This document shows, piece by piece, positions 1-8,214 of a stretch of 64,000 nucleotides of DNA. The notes beneath the pieces are model-generated. The model ran no database searches and was not told the DNA's origin. It saw only the letters and a program-made list of their open reading frames with translations. The stretch is from Kosakonia sp. SMBL-WEM22 (GTDB lineage: Bacteria > Pseudomonadota > Gammaproteobacteria > Enterobacterales > Enterobacteriaceae). Position 1 is the stretch's first letter. Each line of letters opens with the position of its first letter. The position numbers were made by a program, and so were the translations under genes. The stretch covers positions 1,984,001-2,048,000 of the forward strand of contig NZ_CP051488.1 in NCBI RefSeq assembly GCF_014490785.1. Direction: 5' to 3'.

Positions 1-195
1 CCGGGTTTTATTGAAACGGACATGACGCGTGCGCTATCTGACGATCAGCGTGCGGGTATTCTGGCGCAAGTGCCTGCAGGCCGTCTCGGCGGTGCGCAGG
101 AAATCGCCAGCGCGGTTGCATTTTTAGCCTCTGATGAGGCGGGTTACATCACTGGTGAAACCCTGCACGTCAATGGCGGAATGTATATGGTTTAA
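1..195 (+). CDS. fabG: 3-oxoacyl-[ACP] reductase FabG, C-terminal part
   Basis: This is the last 64 codons of the NADPH-dependent ketoreductase of type II fatty acid synthesis, cut by the left window edge. The visible part begins in the PGFIETDMT stretch of short-chain dehydrogenases and ends with [15 protein letters not shown], the usual FabG C-terminus. It lies upstream of acpP and fabF in the same orientation, as in the E. coli fab cluster. The active-site Ser-Tyr-Lys residues are outside the window. Assignment rests on the C-terminal motif plus synteny. Confidence 0.95.
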
Positions 196-349
196 CCACG
201 ATGAAATTTATTTGCGTTATTGGGGTGAAAAGCCTCAAAATAGCGTAAAATCGTGGTACGAACTGCCGGGATTTAGTTGCAAATTTTTCAACATTTTATA
301 CACTACGAAAACCATCGCGAAAGCGAGTTTTGATAGGAAATTTAAGAGT

Positions 350-586
350 ATGAGCACTATCGAAGAACGCGTTAAGAAGATTATCGGCGAACAGCTGGGC
401 GTTAAGCAGGAAGAAGTTACCAACAATGCTTCCTTCGTTGAGGACCTGGGCGCTGATTCTCTTGACACCGTTGAGCTGGTAATGGCTCTGGAAGAAGAGT
501 TTGATACTGAGATTCCGGACGAAGAAGCTGAGAAGATCACTACCGTTCAGGCTGCCATTGATTACATCAACGGTCACCAGGCGTAA
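350..586 (+). CDS. acpP: Acyl carrier protein AcpP
   Basis: This is the 78-residue acidic carrier that holds growing acyl chains on a 4'-phosphopantetheine arm in the cytoplasm. The arm attaches to the serine in the DSL motif ([10 protein letters not shown], around residue 37), which is present. The frame is open upstream to 134, but the ATG at 350 gives the invariant MSTIEERV start and exact family length, preceded by a purine-rich GATAGGAAA. It sits between fabG and fabF and is followed by a hairpin at 598-619, which may reduce read-through into fabF. Confidence 0.98.
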
Positions 587-597
587 GTGAACATCTC

Positions 598-626
598 CAG
601 GCGGTCATTCGACCGCCTGAGTTTTA
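598..626 (+). terminator. Hairpin between acpP and fabF
   Basis: A perfect 9-bp stem (CAGGCGGTC / GACCGCCTG) with a 4-nt ATTC loop starts 11 nt after the acpP stop and is followed by AGTTTTAT. The T run is short, so it may be a partial terminator or an RNA-stabilising stem that lets acpP be expressed above fabF. Confidence 0.6.
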
Positions 627-676
627 TCTAAGCAATCTCACGAATCTCTTTTTTTATCCCTCCCTGGAGGACAAAC

Positions 677-1918
677 GTGTCTAAGCGTCGTGTAGTTGTG
701 ACCGGACTTGGCATGTTGTCTCCTGTCGGCAATACCGTAGAGTCTACCTGGAAAGCTCTCCTTGCCGGTCAGAGTGGCATCAGCCTAATCGACCATTTCG
801 ATACTAGCGCCTATGCAACTAAATTTGCTGGCTTAGTAAAGGATTTTAATTGTGAAGAGTTCATTTCGCGCAAAGAGCAGCGCAAAATGGATGACTTCAT
901 TCAATATGGAATTGTCGCTGGTATTCAGGCCATGCAGGATTCCGGCCTGGAAGTAACAGAAGAAAACGCCTCACGCATTGGCGCGGCGATTGGTTCTGGC
1001 ATTGGTGGTCTCGGCCTGATCGAAGAAAACCACAGCTCCCTCGTTAAGGGCGGGCCGCGTAAAATCAGCCCGTTCTTCGTTCCATCGACCATTGTGAATA
1101 TGGTGGCTGGCCATTTGACCATTATGTTTGGTCTGCAAGGCCCCAGCATTTCAATTGCTACAGCCTGTACTTCAGGCGTGCACAACATTGGTCACGCGGC
1201 GCGTATCATTGCTTATGGCGATGCAGACGCGATGCTGGCGGGTGGCGCGGAAAAAGCGAGTACGCCACTTGGCGTCGGTGGTTTTGGCGCAGCGCGCGCG
1301 CTCTCTACGCGTAACGACGATCCGCAGGCCGCGAGCCGTCCGTGGGATAAAGACCGTGATGGTTTTGTCCTCGGCGATGGCGCAGGCATTATCATGCTGG
1401 AAGAGTACGAACACGCGAAGAAACGTGGTGCGAAAATCTATGCTGAAATCATCGGTTTTGGCATGAGCAGCGATGCTTACCACATGACTTCTCCGCCGGA
1501 AAATGGCGCGGGTGCGGCGAAAGCGATGATTCATGCGCTTCGCGACGCGGGCATTGAACCGTCTCAGATTGGCTACGTAAACGCACACGGCACCTCTACG
1601 CCTGCTGGCGATAAAGCCGAAGCGCAGGCAGTGAAATCGGTATTCGGTGATGCGGCTTACAATGTAATGGTCAGCTCGACCAAATCGATGACCGGCCACC
1701 TGCTCGGTGCGGCGGGTGCAGTAGAATCAATCTACTCCATCCTGGCACTGCGCGATCAGGCTGTACCGCCAACCATCAATCTGGATAATCCGGATGAAGG
1801 TTGCGATCTTGATTTTGTGCCACACGAGGCACGTCAGGTCAGCGGTCTGGAGTACACCCTGTGTAACTCCTTCGGCTTCGGTGGTACCAACGGTTCGCTG
1901 ATCTTCAAAAAAGTGTGA
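677..1918 (+). CDS. fabF: 3-oxoacyl-[ACP] synthase II FabF (KASII)
   Basis: Condensing enzyme of fatty acid elongation, 413 residues, the E. coli length. The nucleophilic cysteine lies in ATACTSGVHNIG (around residue 163). The two catalytic histidines lie in NAHGTSTPAGD and STKSMTGHLLGAAG. The C-terminal glycine-rich NSFGFGGTNGS is intact. The start is GTG, preceded by a strong CTGGAGGAC Shine-Dalgarno, and matches MSKRRVVVTG of the family. KASII controls the shift toward cis-vaccenate at low temperature in E. coli. It is followed by a terminator at 1933-1955. Confidence 0.98.
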   Translation: MSKRRVVVTGLGMLSPVGNTVESTWKALLAGQSGISLIDHFDTSAYATKFAGLVKDFNCEEFISRKEQRKMDDFIQYGIVAGIQAMQDSGLEVTEENASRIGAAIGSGIGGLGLIEENHSSLVKGGPRKISPFFVPSTIVNMVAGHLTIMFGLQGPSISIATACTSGVHNIGHAARIIAYGDADAMLAGGAEKASTPLGVGGFGAARALSTRNDDPQAASRPWDKDRDGFVLGDGAGIIMLEEYEHAKKRGAKIYAEIIGFGMSSDAYHMTSPPENGAGAAKAMIHALRDAGIEPSQIGYVNAHGTSTPAGDKAEAQAVKSVFGDAAYNVMVSSTKSMTGHLLGAAGAVESIYSILALRDQAVPPTINLDNPDEGCDLDFVPHEARQVSGLEYTLCNSFGFGGTNGSLIFKKV

Positions 1919-1932
1919 TCAACCTGCCGTAT

Positions 1933-1956
1933 AAAGGCCCGCTTGCGGGCCTTTTC
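1933..1956 (+). terminator. Rho-independent terminator after fabF
   Basis: The stem AAAGGCCCGC / GCGGGCCTTT with a TT loop, followed by TCTATT, begins about 14 nt after the fabF stop. It separates fabF from pabC. Confidence 0.8.
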
Positions 1957-2030
1957 TATTCTGATTTATCCCCCTTGTCCTCGGCTTTTCATCCTGCCAA
2001 ACTGTCTGCCCATGCATACAAGGAGTCGCT

Positions 2031-2846
2031 ATGTTCTTGATTAATGGCACAGAGCAGACCTCGCTTGCGGCCAGTGACCGTGCGACGCAGTTTGGCGACG
2101 GCTGTTTTACCACCGCGCGCATTATCGACGGGCAGATCCAGTTTGCCGCCGCTCATCAGCTGCGTCTGCAGCAGGGGTGCGAGCGCTTATCGATCGCCTT
2201 TGGCGACTGGCCTGCGCTTGCACAGGAAATGGCAATGCTGGCAAAGAAGCACGATGAAGGCGTCATCAAAGCGGTGATCACCCGCGGCATGGGCGGGCGT
2301 GGCTACAGCCCGGCTAACTGTTCTGCGCCGACGCGCATTGTCTCCTTTGCGCCCAGACCCGCTCACTATGCGCGCTGGCAGCAAGAAGGGGTTACTCTTG
2401 CGCTCAGTGAGATCCGTCTGGGGCGTAATCCTGCGCTTGCCGGTATTAAACATCTAAACCGGTTGGAGCAGGTGCTTATACGCCTCGGGCTTGAACAAAC
2501 CGACGCCGATGACGCGCTGGTGCTCGACAGCGACGGCTGGATCACCGAGTGCAGTGCGGGGAATCTCTTCTGGCGACAGGGTAAAACGGTGTTCACGCCC
2601 AGGCTCGATCAGGCGGGTGTGGATGGCATAATGCGGCAGTATTGCCTGAGCCAGCTGGCAACTTCTGCGTTTAGCGTTGTCGAAGTGAATGCCGGGACTG
2701 ATGCGCTGGCACTGGCAGACGAAGCCATTATTTGTAACGCGTTGATGCCGATTGTGCCGGTTCGCCAGTGGGCGGATAAGCAGTGGCAGGCGCGCGATCT
2801 GTACCATTTTTTAGCCCCTCTTTGTGAGCGCATAAATCCATTATGA
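2031..2846 (+). CDS. pabC: Aminodeoxychorismate lyase PabC
   Basis: PLP-dependent lyase that splits 4-amino-4-deoxychorismate into p-aminobenzoate and pyruvate for folate synthesis. It has 271 residues (E. coli 269) and a class IV aminotransferase fold. The PLP lysine is expected in GIKHLNRLEQVL, and SAGNLFW is the conserved phosphate-binding region. The ATG follows AAGGAGTCGCT. The stop overlaps the mltG start as ATGA, so pabC-mltG-tmk-holB-ycfH read as one operon. Confidence 0.96.
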   Translation: MFLINGTEQTSLAASDRATQFGDGCFTTARIIDGQIQFAAAHQLRLQQGCERLSIAFGDWPALAQEMAMLAKKHDEGVIKAVITRGMGGRGYSPANCSAPTRIVSFAPRPAHYARWQQEGVTLALSEIRLGRNPALAGIKHLNRLEQVLIRLGLEQTDADDALVLDSDGWITECSAGNLFWRQGKTVFTPRLDQAGVDGIMRQYCLSQLATSAFSVVEVNAGTDALALADEAIICNALMPIVPVRQWADKQWQARDLYHFLAPLCERINPL

Positions 2847-3865
2847 AAAAACTCTTTGGCGTTGTACTTATTCTGCTCGCGGTGCTGGTTGTTGCCGCAG
2901 GCGCCGGTGCCTGGAAGGTGCGGCAGCTGGCCGACAGCAAAATTTTGATCAAAGAAGAAACCATCTTCACCTTGCCAGCAGGTACCGGGCGTACAACGCT
3001 TGGCGAGTTGCTCTATCGCGAAAAGGTGATTAATCGCCCGCGCGTGTTCCAGTGGTTACTGCGCCTGGAGCCCGATCTTTCACACTTTAAAGCGGGGACC
3101 TATCGCTTCACCCCTAATATGACCGTGCGGGAAATGATGCAGCTTCTGGAAAGTGGCAAAGAGGCGCAATTCCCGCTGCGTTTCGTTGAAGGGATGCGTT
3201 TAAGCGACTATCTAAAACAGCTGCGTGATGCGCCATATATCAAACACACGCTGAAAGATGATGATTACGCCACCGTGGCGCAGGCGATAAAAATGGCGCA
3301 CCCGGCGTGGGTTGAAGGGTGGTTCTGGCCTGACACATGGATGTATACCGCCAATACCACCGACGTTGCGCTGTTAAAACGCGCGCATCAAAAAATGGTA
3401 CAGGCAGTGGCCCGCGCCTGGGAAGGGCGCGCCGACGGTCTGCCCTATAAAGATGAAAATCAGCTGGTGACCATGGCCTCGATTATTGAGAAAGAGACCG
3501 CCGTCGCTGGCGAGCGCGATCGCGTTGCCTCGGTGTTTATCAACCGACTGCGTATCGGCATGCGTCTGCAGACCGATCCGACGGTAATCTACGGGATGGG
3601 GGCGCGTTATAGTGGTAAGCTGTCGCGCGCCGATCTGGAGGCACCGACGGATTACAATACCTATGTGATCAACGGTCTGCCGCCGGGGCCGATTGCCACG
3701 CCGGGTGAGGCCTCACTGAAAGCTGCGGCGCATCCGGCCAAAACGCCTTATCTCTATTTTGTCGCTGACGGCAAAGGTGGGCATACGTTTAACACCAATC
3801 TCGCCAGTCATAACCGATCGGTGCAGGAGTACCTGAAAGTACTTAAGGAAAAAAATGGGCAGTAA
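2843..3865 (+). CDS. mltG: Endolytic murein transglycosylase MltG (YceG)
   Basis: Inner-membrane lytic transglycosylase that cuts nascent glycan strands and ends their elongation. It has 340 residues, like E. coli. An N-terminal membrane anchor (residues 5-24, FGVVLILLAVLVVAAGAG) precedes a periplasmic YceG domain with the catalytic glutamate in SIIEKETAV (around residue 218). The GMGARYSGKL and GLPPGPIATPG motifs are conserved. It overlaps pabC by 4 nt and tmk by 11 nt, consistent with translational coupling. Confidence 0.96.
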   Translation: MKKLFGVVLILLAVLVVAAGAGAWKVRQLADSKILIKEETIFTLPAGTGRTTLGELLYREKVINRPRVFQWLLRLEPDLSHFKAGTYRFTPNMTVREMMQLLESGKEAQFPLRFVEGMRLSDYLKQLRDAPYIKHTLKDDDYATVAQAIKMAHPAWVEGWFWPDTWMYTANTTDVALLKRAHQKMVQAVARAWEGRADGLPYKDENQLVTMASIIEKETAVAGERDRVASVFINRLRIGMRLQTDPTVIYGMGARYSGKLSRADLEAPTDYNTYVINGLPPGPIATPGEASLKAAAHPAKTPYLYFVADGKGGHTFNTNLASHNRSVQEYLKVLKEKNGQ

Positions 3866-4496
3866 ATACATCGTCATTGAAGGGCTGGAGGGTGCAGGTA
3901 AAACCACCGCGCGGGATGTCATTGTCGACACACTAAAAACGCTCGGCGTTGGCGACATGGTCTTCACCCGCGAGCCGGGCGGCACCCTGCTGGCAGAAAA
4001 ACTGCGCAGCCTGGTGCTGGATATCCGATCTGTCGGGGATGAAGCGATCACTGATAAAGCCGAAGTGCTGATGTTTTACGCCGCCCGCGTCCAACTGGTG
4101 GAGACGGTTATCAAACCTGCCTTGGCAAGCGGCAGCTGGGTGATTGGCGATCGCCACGATCTCTCCACCCAGGCTTATCAGGGTGGCGGGCGCGGTATTG
4201 ATCAAACCTTGCTCGCCACGCTGCGTGATGCGGCGCTTGGCGATTTCCGCCCCGATTTGACTCTCTATCTTGATGTAACGCCGGAAGTGGGCCTCAAACG
4301 CGCCCGTGCGCGCGGCGAACTTGATCGCATTGAGCAGGAGTCGCTCGATTTCTTCAACCGCACACGTGCCCGCTATCTGGAACTCGCCGCGCAGGATCCC
4401 ACCATTCGTACTATCGATGCCACCCGCTCGCTGGAAGAGGTCGTGTCGGCTATTCGCCAGACCGTTACCGCATGGGTGGAGGAGCAGGGCGCATGA
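3855..4496 (+). CDS. tmk: Thymidylate kinase Tmk
   Basis: Phosphorylates dTMP to dTDP in the cytoplasm, an essential step of DNA precursor synthesis. It has 213 residues (E. coli 213). The P-loop EGLEGAGKTT is at residues 9-18, a DR(x)H motif occurs in GDRHDLSTQAYQGGGRG, and the lid is arginine-rich (RARARGELDR). It overlaps mltG by 11 nt, and its TGA overlaps the ATG of holB. Confidence 0.97.
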   Translation: MGSKYIVIEGLEGAGKTTARDVIVDTLKTLGVGDMVFTREPGGTLLAEKLRSLVLDIRSVGDEAITDKAEVLMFYAARVQLVETVIKPALASGSWVIGDRHDLSTQAYQGGGRGIDQTLLATLRDAALGDFRPDLTLYLDVTPEVGLKRARARGELDRIEQESLDFFNRTRARYLELAAQDPTIRTIDATRSLEEVVSAIRQTVTAWVEEQGA

Positions 4497-5497
4497 AATG
4501 GTATCCGTGGCTACGACCGGACTTTGAACAACTGGTCGCCAGTTATCAGAGCGGGCGCGGGCACCACGCGTTACTGATCCATGCCCTCGAAGGGATGGGC
4601 GACGATGCGCTGATCTACGCCATCAACCGCCTGCTGCTCTGCCAGACACCGCAAGGCAATAAAAGCTGTGGTCACTGTCGTGGCTGCGAATTGATGCAGG
4701 CCGGTACGCACCCCGATTATTACGTGCTTGCGCCGGAGAAGGGGAAGACGACGCTTGGCATTGATGCAGTGCGTGAAGTGAACGAAAAGCTCTATGAACA
4801 TGCCCGTCTCGGCGGCGCGAAAGTTGTCTGCTTGCCGGATGCCGCACAGCTCAGCGACGCGGCTGCAAACGCACTGCTCAAAACGCTGGAAGAGCCGCCT
4901 GCGCAGACATGGTTTTTCCTCGCCTGTCGTGAGCCCGTACGATTACTGCCCACACTGCGTAGCCGCTGCCGTATGCATCATTTAGCACCCCCCGCAGAAA
5001 ATTACGCCAGCACCTGGCTAACGCGTGAAGTGACAACGTCACAAGAAGCGATACTTACCGCATTGCGCCTGTCCGGCGGATCCCCAGGTGCTGCTCAGAC
5101 ATTGTTGCAGGATAATAAGTGGAAGCAGCGCCAGGCGCTGTGCGAGGCGGCAGATGCTGCACTGAGTAGCGGTGACTGGCTGGCGATGCTGCCTGCGCTC
5201 AATCATGATAACGCTTCGCAGCGCCTGCAGTGGCTTGCTTCGCTGATCCTTGACGCGCTGAAACTGCAGCAAGGCGCAACGCTCGTCACTAACGTCGATG
5301 CTCCGGCGCTGGTACAGGGTTTCGCCCGCCAATGGCGCAGCGATACGCTGCATGCGCTTTTACATGCGCTGTTTAGCTGTCGTGAGCAGCTGATGAGCGT
5401 CGTTGGCATCAATCGTGAACTGCTGCTGACCGATTTACTGTTAAATGTGGAGCGTTACCTGCATTCAGGCGTGACGCTTCCTGTATCCCACCTATAA
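4493..5497 (+). CDS. holB: DNA polymerase III delta-prime subunit HolB
   Basis: The delta-prime subunit of the clamp loader, 334 residues, identical in length to E. coli. The zinc-binding cysteines are visible at positions 50, 59, 62 and 65 (CQTPQGNKSCGHCRGC). The SRC motif (LPTLRSRCR), which supplies the arginine finger, is near residue 158. The frame is open a further 7 codons upstream, but the ATG at 4493 overlapping the tmk stop gives the MKWYPWLRP start of the family. It lies between tmk and ycfH in the same operon. Confidence 0.97.
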   Translation: MKWYPWLRPDFEQLVASYQSGRGHHALLIHALEGMGDDALIYAINRLLLCQTPQGNKSCGHCRGCELMQAGTHPDYYVLAPEKGKTTLGIDAVREVNEKLYEHARLGGAKVVCLPDAAQLSDAAANALLKTLEEPPAQTWFFLACREPVRLLPTLRSRCRMHHLAPPAENYASTWLTREVTTSQEAILTALRLSGGSPGAAQTLLQDNKWKQRQALCEAADAALSSGDWLAMLPALNHDNASQRLQWLASLILDALKLQQGATLVTNVDAPALVQGFARQWRSDTLHALLHALFSCREQLMSVVGINRELLLTDLLLNVERYLHSGVTLPVSHL

Positions 5498-5507
5498 GAG
5501 AGACATT

Positions 5508-6302
5508 ATGTTTTTAGTCGACTCGCACTGCCATCTCGATGGCCTTAACTATGAAACGCTGCATAAAGATGTGGACGATGTGCTGGCGAAGGCTGCCGCG
5601 CGCGATGTGAAGTTCTGCCTCGCCGTCGCCACGACGCTGCCCGGATACCGGTCAATGCGTGAATTAGTCGGCGAGCGTGAGAATGTGGTCTTCTCCTGCG
5701 GCGTACATCCGCTCAATCAGGATGAAGAGTACGAGGTGGAAACCCTGCGCGAGCTGGCGGCAGAAGAGGGGGTTGTGGCGATGGGTGAAACCGGCCTCGA
5801 CTACTTCTACACCCCGGAAACCAAACCGCGCCAGCAGGAGTCCTTCCGCAACCATATCCGCATTGGGCGTGAGCTGAATAAACCGGTGATTGTGCATACG
5901 CGTGATGCGCGCGCCGATACGCTGGCGATTTTACAAGAAGAGAAAGTGCAGGATTGCGGCGGCGTACTACACTGCTTTACCGAAGATCGTGAAACGGCGG
6001 GTAAGCTGCTGGATATGGGCTTCTATATCTCTTTCTCTGGCATCGTTACGTTCCGCAACGCCGAGCAGTTACGTGACGCCGCGCGCTATGTGCCGCTCGA
6101 TCGCCTGCTGGTAGAGACAGATTCACCCTATCTGGCACCGGTGCCGCACCGCGGAAAAGAGAACCAGCCTGCTATGACGCGTGATGTTGCAGAGTACATG
6201 GCGGTGGTGAAGGGCGTCTCCATTGAAGAGCTTGCTCAGCAGACGACGCAAAACTTTGCCCGTCTGTTCCACATTGCCCCGTCTCGTCTGCATTTAGCCT
6301 GA
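5508..6302 (+). CDS. ycfH: TatD-family metal-dependent hydrolase YcfH
   Basis: TIM-barrel metallohydrolase of the TatD family, 264 residues (E. coli 265). Metal ligands are visible as HCH in VDSHCHLDG (residues 7-9), the glutamate in GETGLDYFY, histidines in VIVHTRDA and GVLHCFTE, and the aspartate in VETDSPYLAP. TatD relatives are DNases or D-aminoacyl-tRNA deacylases, but the substrate of YcfH is not settled. It is the last gene of the pabC operon; no strong terminator is seen before the ptsG control region. Confidence 0.95.
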   Translation: MFLVDSHCHLDGLNYETLHKDVDDVLAKAAARDVKFCLAVATTLPGYRSMRELVGERENVVFSCGVHPLNQDEEYEVETLRELAAEEGVVAMGETGLDYFYTPETKPRQQESFRNHIRIGRELNKPVIVHTRDARADTLAILQEEKVQDCGGVLHCFTEDRETAGKLLDMGFYISFSGIVTFRNAEQLRDAARYVPLDRLLVETDSPYLAPVPHRGKENQPAMTRDVAEYMAVVKGVSIEELAQQTTQNFARLFHIAPSRLHLA

Positions 6303-6447
6303 AAAACGGCTTATTTTAGTACTCGTAATTAATAGCTGATAAGAGTAAAGTTCACCGCCATAAAATGGGCGGTGGCGGTTACAATTTGACCTAAACAGAG
6401 CGGTAAATGTAAGCTAATGTGAGTTTTATTGTCGACACTGGCTGAAA

Positions 6448-6502
6448 CGTGATAGCGGTCAAACAAACCTGCAACGATTTATTTTACTCTGTGTAATAAA
6501 TA
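6448..6502 (+). promoter_or_regulatory. ptsG control region: CRP site and Mlc operator
   Basis: The gap 6303-6600 is the ptsG promoter region. A CRP-like site at 6448-6463 reads CGTGA-N6-TCAAA with correct spacing. About 15 nt downstream an AT-rich partly palindromic stretch (6478-6502, core TTACTCTGTGTAATAA) matches the Mlc operator that overlaps the ptsG start in E. coli. A GGGCGCTTAGATGCCC element follows. In E. coli CRP-cAMP activates and Mlc represses this promoter. Sites were assigned by eye. Confidence 0.75.
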
Positions 6503-6580
6503 AAGGGCGCTTAGATGCCCTTCCCACGGCGCGGTTCTCCCCCCGTGCCAATGCGCGAAAGCGTAGAAAAAAGCACAAAT

Positions 6581-6603
6581 ACTCAGGAGCACTCTCAATT
6601 ATG
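6581..6603 (+). promoter_or_regulatory. SgrS small-RNA target over the ptsG ribosome site
   Basis: The stretch ACTCAGGAGCACTCTCAATT directly before the ptsG ATG matches, as I recall it, the E. coli ptsG segment that pairs with SgrS sRNA through Hfq. The segment includes the AGGAG Shine-Dalgarno. Its conservation implies that glucose-phosphate stress control of ptsG mRNA is kept. The sgrS gene itself is not in this window. Confidence 0.75.
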
Positions 6604-8034
6604 TTTAAGAATGCATTTGCTAACCTGCAGAAGGTCGGTAAATCGCTGATGCTGCCAGTATCCGTACTGCCTATTGCAGGTATCCTGCTGGGCGTCGGTT
6701 CTGCAAACTTCAGCTGGCTGCCAGAAGTGGTTTCCCATGTAATGGCTGAAGCAGGCGGTTCTGTTTTCGCCAACATGCCGCTGATCTTCGCGATCGGTGT
6801 CGCTCTTGGCTTCACCAATAACGACGGCGTTTCCGCGCTTGCCGCCGTTGTCGCCTACGGCATTATGGTTAAAACCATGGCGGTGGTTGCGCCGCTGGTT
6901 CTGCATTTACCTGCTGAAGAGATCGCGGCGAAACACCTGGCAGACACGGGTGTGCTCGGCGGTATCATCTCTGGTGCGATCGCAGCGTATATGTTTAACC
7001 GCTTCTACCGTATCAAGCTGCCTGAGTATCTGGGCTTCTTCGCGGGTAAACGCTTTGTGCCGATCATCTCTGGTCTGGCTGCAATCTTCACCGGCGTGAT
7101 CCTCTCCTTCATTTGGCCGCCGATCGGTACTGCTATTCAGACCTTCTCTCAGTGGGCTGCTTACCAGAACCCGGTTGTGGCGTTCGGTATCTACGGCTTC
7201 ATTGAGCGCTGCCTGGTGCCGTTTGGTCTGCACCACATCTGGAACGTACCTTTCCAGATGCAGATTGGTGAATTCACCAACGCTGCAGGTCAAGTGTTCC
7301 ACGGTGATATCCCACGCTACATGGCAGGCGACCCGACCGCAGGTAAACTCTCCGGTGGCTTCCTGTTCAAAATGTACGGTCTGCCGGCTGCCGCAATTGC
7401 TATCTGGCACTCTGCGAAACCGGAAAACCGCGCGAAAGTGGGCGGAATCATGATCTCCGCCGCGCTGACCTCGTTCCTGACCGGTATCACCGAGCCGATC
7501 GAGTTCTCCTTCATGTTCGTGGCGCCGATCCTGTACATCATCCACGCGGTTCTGGCAGGCCTGGCCTTCCCGATCTGTATCCTGCTGGGTATGCGTGACG
7601 GTACATCGTTCTCTCACGGTCTGATCGACTTCATCGTACTGAGCGGCAACAGCAGCAAACTGTGGCTCTTCCCGGTCATCGGTATCTGCTATGCGCTGGT
7701 TTACTACACCGTCTTCCGCGTGCTGATTAAAGCGCTGGATCTGAAGACGCCGGGTCGTGAAGAGACCACCGAAGAGAGCAAAGCTGGCGCGACCAGCGAA
7801 ATGGCTCCGGCTCTGGTTTCCGCATTTGGCGGCAAAGAGAACATCACTAACCTTGATGCGTGTATCACGCGTCTGCGTGTCAGCGTGGCTGACGTAGCGA
7901 AAGTGGATCAGGCTGGTCTGAAGAAACTGGGCGCTGCGGGAGTGGTTGTTGCCGGTTCCGGCGTTCAGGCGATTTTCGGTACCAAATCCGATAACCTGAA
8001 AACCGAAATGGATGAGTACATCCGCAACAGCTAA
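6601..8034 (+). CDS. ptsG: Glucose PTS permease PtsG, EIIBC(Glc)
   Basis: Glucose-specific enzyme II of the phosphotransferase system, in the inner membrane; imports and phosphorylates glucose. It has 477 residues, exactly the E. coli length. The EIIC domain (about 1-385) carries many hydrophobic helices and the GITEPIEF loop, with the conserved glutamate. The cytoplasmic EIIB domain has the phosphoryl cysteine in NLDACITRLRV (around residue 421). EIIA is separate (crr). The start is ATG after AGGAG. A terminator follows at 8054-8079. Confidence 0.98.
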   Translation: MFKNAFANLQKVGKSLMLPVSVLPIAGILLGVGSANFSWLPEVVSHVMAEAGGSVFANMPLIFAIGVALGFTNNDGVSALAAVVAYGIMVKTMAVVAPLVLHLPAEEIAAKHLADTGVLGGIISGAIAAYMFNRFYRIKLPEYLGFFAGKRFVPIISGLAAIFTGVILSFIWPPIGTAIQTFSQWAAYQNPVVAFGIYGFIERCLVPFGLHHIWNVPFQMQIGEFTNAAGQVFHGDIPRYMAGDPTAGKLSGGFLFKMYGLPAAAIAIWHSAKPENRAKVGGIMISAALTSFLTGITEPIEFSFMFVAPILYIIHAVLAGLAFPICILLGMRDGTSFSHGLIDFIVLSGNSSKLWLFPVIGICYALVYYTVFRVLIKALDLKTPGREETTEESKAGATSEMAPALVSAFGGKENITNLDACITRLRVSVADVAKVDQAGLKKLGAAGVVVAGSGVQAIFGTKSDNLKTEMDEYIRNS

Positions 8035-8053
8035 GCCATGGTCTGGGGAGACT

Positions 8054-8079
8054 GAGGGAGCCTGATGGCTCCCTTTTTT
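8054..8079 (+). terminator. Rho-independent terminator after ptsG
   Basis: The stem GGGAGCC / GGCTCCC with a TGAT loop is followed by a run of six T and begins about 20 nt after the ptsG stop. Confidence 0.88.
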
Positions 8080-8092
8080 ATTGCCTGCGTTT

Positions 8093-8166
8093 GTAGGCCG
8101 GATAAGGCAACGTCGCCATCCGGCAAAATCGCAATGCCGGATGGCGCTTACGCTTATCCGGCCTAC
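8093..8166. repeat. Single BIME (inverted REP pair) between ptsG and fhuE
   Basis: Two REP sequences in opposite orientation, GTAGGCCGGATAAGG and CTTATCCGGCCTAC, each with an internal GCCGGATGGCG palindrome arm, span 74 bp. This is the same REP family as in the arrays at 19.7-20.4 kb and 43.3-44.8 kb. It lies between two convergent transcription terminators, a usual BIME position. Confidence 0.85.
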
Positions 8167-8171
8167 GAAAC

Positions 8172-8197
8172 AAAAAAAGGAGCCCGCAGGCTCCCTC
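8172..8197 (-). terminator. Rho-independent terminator for fhuE
   Basis: Read on the minus strand, GGAGCC-TGCG-GGCTCC followed by seven T lies about 17 nt past the fhuE stop. Confidence 0.85.
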
Positions 8198-8214
8198 TGT
8201 TCACTGATGCAATA